64,000 bases of DNA from Pseudomonas sp. TH31 (lineage in GTDB: Bacteria; Pseudomonadota; Gammaproteobacteria; Pseudomonadales; Pseudomonadaceae), in the NCBI RefSeq assembly GCF_016650815.1, contig NZ_JAEKEZ010000029.1, positions 496,001 to 560,000 of the forward strand, in the 5' to 3' direction. The notes beneath the pieces were generated by a model. It was not told the origin of the DNA. It ran no database searches and worked only from the letters and a program-made list of their open reading frames with translations. Of the stretch, positions 62,378 through 64,000 are shown one piece after another. Position 1 is the first letter of the stretch, and every line of letters begins with the position of its first letter. The position numbers and the translations under genes are program-made.

Positions 62378-63496
62378 ATGCGCCACCAGAAACATGACTT
62401 GCTGGCCCCGCTGCCGGGGACCGCACGACAGATCCACAGCTTTCACTTCGGCCCGGCCAACGTCGCGGGCAAGGTCTACATCCAGTCGTCCCTGCACGCC
62501 GATGAAATGCCCGGCATGCTGGTCGCCTGGCACCTCAAGCAGCGTCTGGCGGAGCTGGAAGCCGCCGGCCGCCTGCGCAGCGAAATCGTGCTGGTGCCTG
62601 TGGCCAATCCGGTCGGCCTGGAACAGGTATTGATGGATGTGCCTCTGGGCCGCTACGAGCTGGAGAGCGGGCAGAACTTCAACCGCTGGTTCGTCGACTT
62701 GAGCGAAGAAGTCGGCAATGAGATCGAAGGCCAACTCGGCGATGATCCGCAGCACAACCTCACACTGATTCGCACCAGCCTGCGCAACGCCCTCGCCCGC
62801 CAGACTGCCGGCACCCAACTGCAATCCCAGCGCCTGACCCTGCAACGGCTGGCCTGTGACGCAGACATGGTGCTCGACTTGCATTGCGATTTCGAAGCGG
62901 TCACACACCTTTACACAACGCCCGAGGCCTGGCCGCAGGTCGAGCCGCTGGCGCGCTACATCGGTGCCGAGGCGAGTTTGCTGGCCACCGACTCTGGCGG
63001 TCAGTCGTTCGATGAATGTTTCACCCTGCTCTGGTGGCAGTTGAAGGAACGCTTTGGCGAGCACTTCAATATTCCATTGGGCAGTTTCTCGGTCACCGTC
63101 GAGTTGCGCGGCCAGGGCGACGTCTATCACCCGCTGGCCAGCGTCGACTGCCAGGCGTTGATCGATTACCTGATTCACTTTGGCACGATTGCCGGCGACC
63201 CCGTGTCTTTGCCCGAACTGCCCTACCCAGCCACCCCGCTGGCCGGTGTGGAACCGGTGGCCACGCCGGTGGGCGGGTTGCTGGTGTTCGCCGCAGTGCC
63301 TGGGCAATACCTGGAAGCCGGGCAACTGATCGCCGAAGTCATCGACCCGATCCTTGACCGCGTCACCCCTATCCATTGCACCGCTGCCGGGCTGATGTAC
63401 GCCCGTTCGCTGCGACGCATGGCCACCGCCGGCATGGTGATCGCCCACGTCGCGGGCACCGAAGCCTATCGCAGCGGCTACCTACTTTCGCCTTGA
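62378..63496 (+). CDS. aotO: AotO-like succinylglutamate desuccinylase/aspartoacylase-family protein
   Basis: A 372-aa M14-type (AstE/ASPA) metalloenzyme relative. The Zn-binding pattern H-x-x-E is in SSLHADEMPG and the later His in VLDLHCDFEAV. It is encoded inside the ABC transporter operon, as in P. aeruginosa aotJQMOP, where aotO is reported not to be needed for uptake. Deacylation of an acylated amino acid substrate is a plausible, untested role. Confidence 0.8.
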   Translation: MRHQKHDLLAPLPGTARQIHSFHFGPANVAGKVYIQSSLHADEMPGMLVAWHLKQRLAELEAAGRLRSEIVLVPVANPVGLEQVLMDVPLGRYELESGQNFNRWFVDLSEEVGNEIEGQLGDDPQHNLTLIRTSLRNALARQTAGTQLQSQRLTLQRLACDADMVLDLHCDFEAVTHLYTTPEAWPQVEPLARYIGAEASLLATDSGGQSFDECFTLLWWQLKERFGEHFNIPLGSFSVTVELRGQGDVYHPLASVDCQALIDYLIHFGTIAGDPVSLPELPYPATPLAGVEPVATPVGGLLVFAAVPGQYLEAGQLIAEVIDPILDRVTPIHCTAAGLMYARSLRRMATAGMVIAHVAGTEAYRSGYLLSP

Positions 63497-63509
63497 GGAT
63501 GCATGCCCC

Positions 63510-64000
63510 ATGTACAAACTGACCATCGAAGGCCTGCATAAAAGCTACGGCGATCATCAGGTGCTCAAAGGCGTTTCGCTCAAGGCCAGGACCGGCGACG
63601 TCATCAGCCTGATCGGCGCCAGCGGCTCGGGCAAAAGTACCTTCCTGCGCTGCATCAACTTCCTCGAACAACCCAACGACGGCGCGATGAGCCTGGACGG
63701 CCAGAACATCCGCATGATCAGCGATCGCCACGGCATGCACGTGGCCGATCCCGATGAATTGCAACGGATCCGCACGCGCCTGGCCATGGTGTTCCAGCAC
63801 TTCAACCTGTGGAGCCACATGACGGTCCTGGAAAACATCACCATGGCCCCGCGCAGGGTGTTGGGTTGCAGCAAGGAGGAAGCCGAAGATCGCGCGCGTC
63901 GTTATCTGGACAAAGTCGGTTTGGCCGCTCGTGTGGCAGATCAATACCCGGCGTTTCTTTCTGGTGGCCAACAGCAACGGGTGGCTATTGCCCGCGCCTT
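63510..64000 (+). CDS. aotP: Basic amino acid ABC ATPase AotP (partial, N-terminal part)
   Basis: The ATP-binding subunit, cut by the right edge after about 163 codons. It begins MYKLTIEGLHKSYGDHQVLKG at 63510, with a GAGGATGC site upstream. Walker A GASGSGKST and the signature SGGQQQRVAIARA at the very edge are visible, with the HisP-type insert SDRHGMHVADPDELQRIRTRLAMVFQHFNLW. Likely pairs with AotQ/AotM. In P. aeruginosa argR follows; it would lie outside this window. Confidence 0.93.
   Translation, partial: MYKLTIEGLHKSYGDHQVLKGVSLKARTGDVISLIGASGSGKSTFLRCINFLEQPNDGAMSLDGQNIRMISDRHGMHVADPDELQRIRTRLAMVFQHFNLWSHMTVLENITMAPRRVLGCSKEEAEDRARRYLDKVGLAARVADQYPAFLSGGQQQRVAIARA

Noticed and set aside
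62114..63448. Minus-strand open frame of 444 aa opposite aotO
   Set aside because: Antisense shadow with no family features; the plus strand has the Zn-ligand motifs and operon context.
1..64000. Prophage, genomic island or secretion-system locus
   Set aside because: No integrase, tRNA-attached repeats, structural phage genes or transposase; gene content is typical core Pseudomonas.

Overview
The window looks like chromosomal DNA from a fluorescent-group Pseudomonas (inference from gene content, GC-rich codon use, and many REP-type palindromes of the 'GTGGGAGCGGGCTTGC' and 'GTAGGAGCTGCCGAAGG' kinds). It is ordinary core and near-core genome: no tRNA, rRNA, prophage, transposase or CRISPR array was seen. 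REGION 1 (1-10.1 kb): a leftward beta-ketoadipate cluster in the order pcaR-pcaK-pcaI-pcaJ-pcaF-pcaH-pcaG-pcaT-pcaB-pcaD (pcaD runs off the left edge). It encodes aromatic acid uptake, protocatechuate ring cleavage and conversion to succinyl-CoA plus acetyl-CoA. Paired 15-bp PcaR-like boxes lie before pcaR, pcaK and pcaI. REGION 2 (10.1-22 kb): phosphate permease pit, small proteins including a probable CcoM, a LysR/RidA/aminotransferase-V group, rapA, an MFS transporter and a YkgJ-type cysteine-cluster protein. REGION 3 (22-28 kb): an MHYT-GGDEF-EAL c-di-GMP enzyme, a beta-hydroxyacid dehydrogenase, and a 731-aa lone tubulin/FtsZ-superfamily protein, the most unusual gene here. REGION 4 (28.5-33.6 kb): the braCDEFG branched-chain amino acid ABC transporter. 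REGION 5 (33.7-44.9 kb): LysR with a divergent atypical SDR, a lipoprotein, a COG2509-like flavoprotein, a CdsH-like PLP enzyme, nhaA, a SlyB-like lipoprotein, pdxH, an OmpA-like lipoprotein with a Lys/Ala-rich tail, and a family VIII esterase. REGION 6 (45-60 kb): a GH50-like secreted glycosidase, dinG, a 266-bp multi-stem palindromic element, a CopD-family protein, a collagen-like protein, two OmpA-like lipoproteins, a DUF6231 protein, two SEC-C proteins around an LEA14-type lipoprotein, an isochorismatase-fold protein, a GST and a quiP-like acylase. REGION 7 (60-64 kb): an aotJQMOP-type basic amino acid ABC operon, cut by the right edge in aotP, with a sigma-54-like promoter upstream. A recurring technical feature matters for every reader: eleven genes are broken by apparent loss of single bases, fifteen in all. 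Nearly all are in short homopolymers, and restoring the bases gives full family-length proteins. This looks like uncorrected sequencing or assembly error rather than gene decay. I list each such gene as one CDS and mark where the frame breaks.
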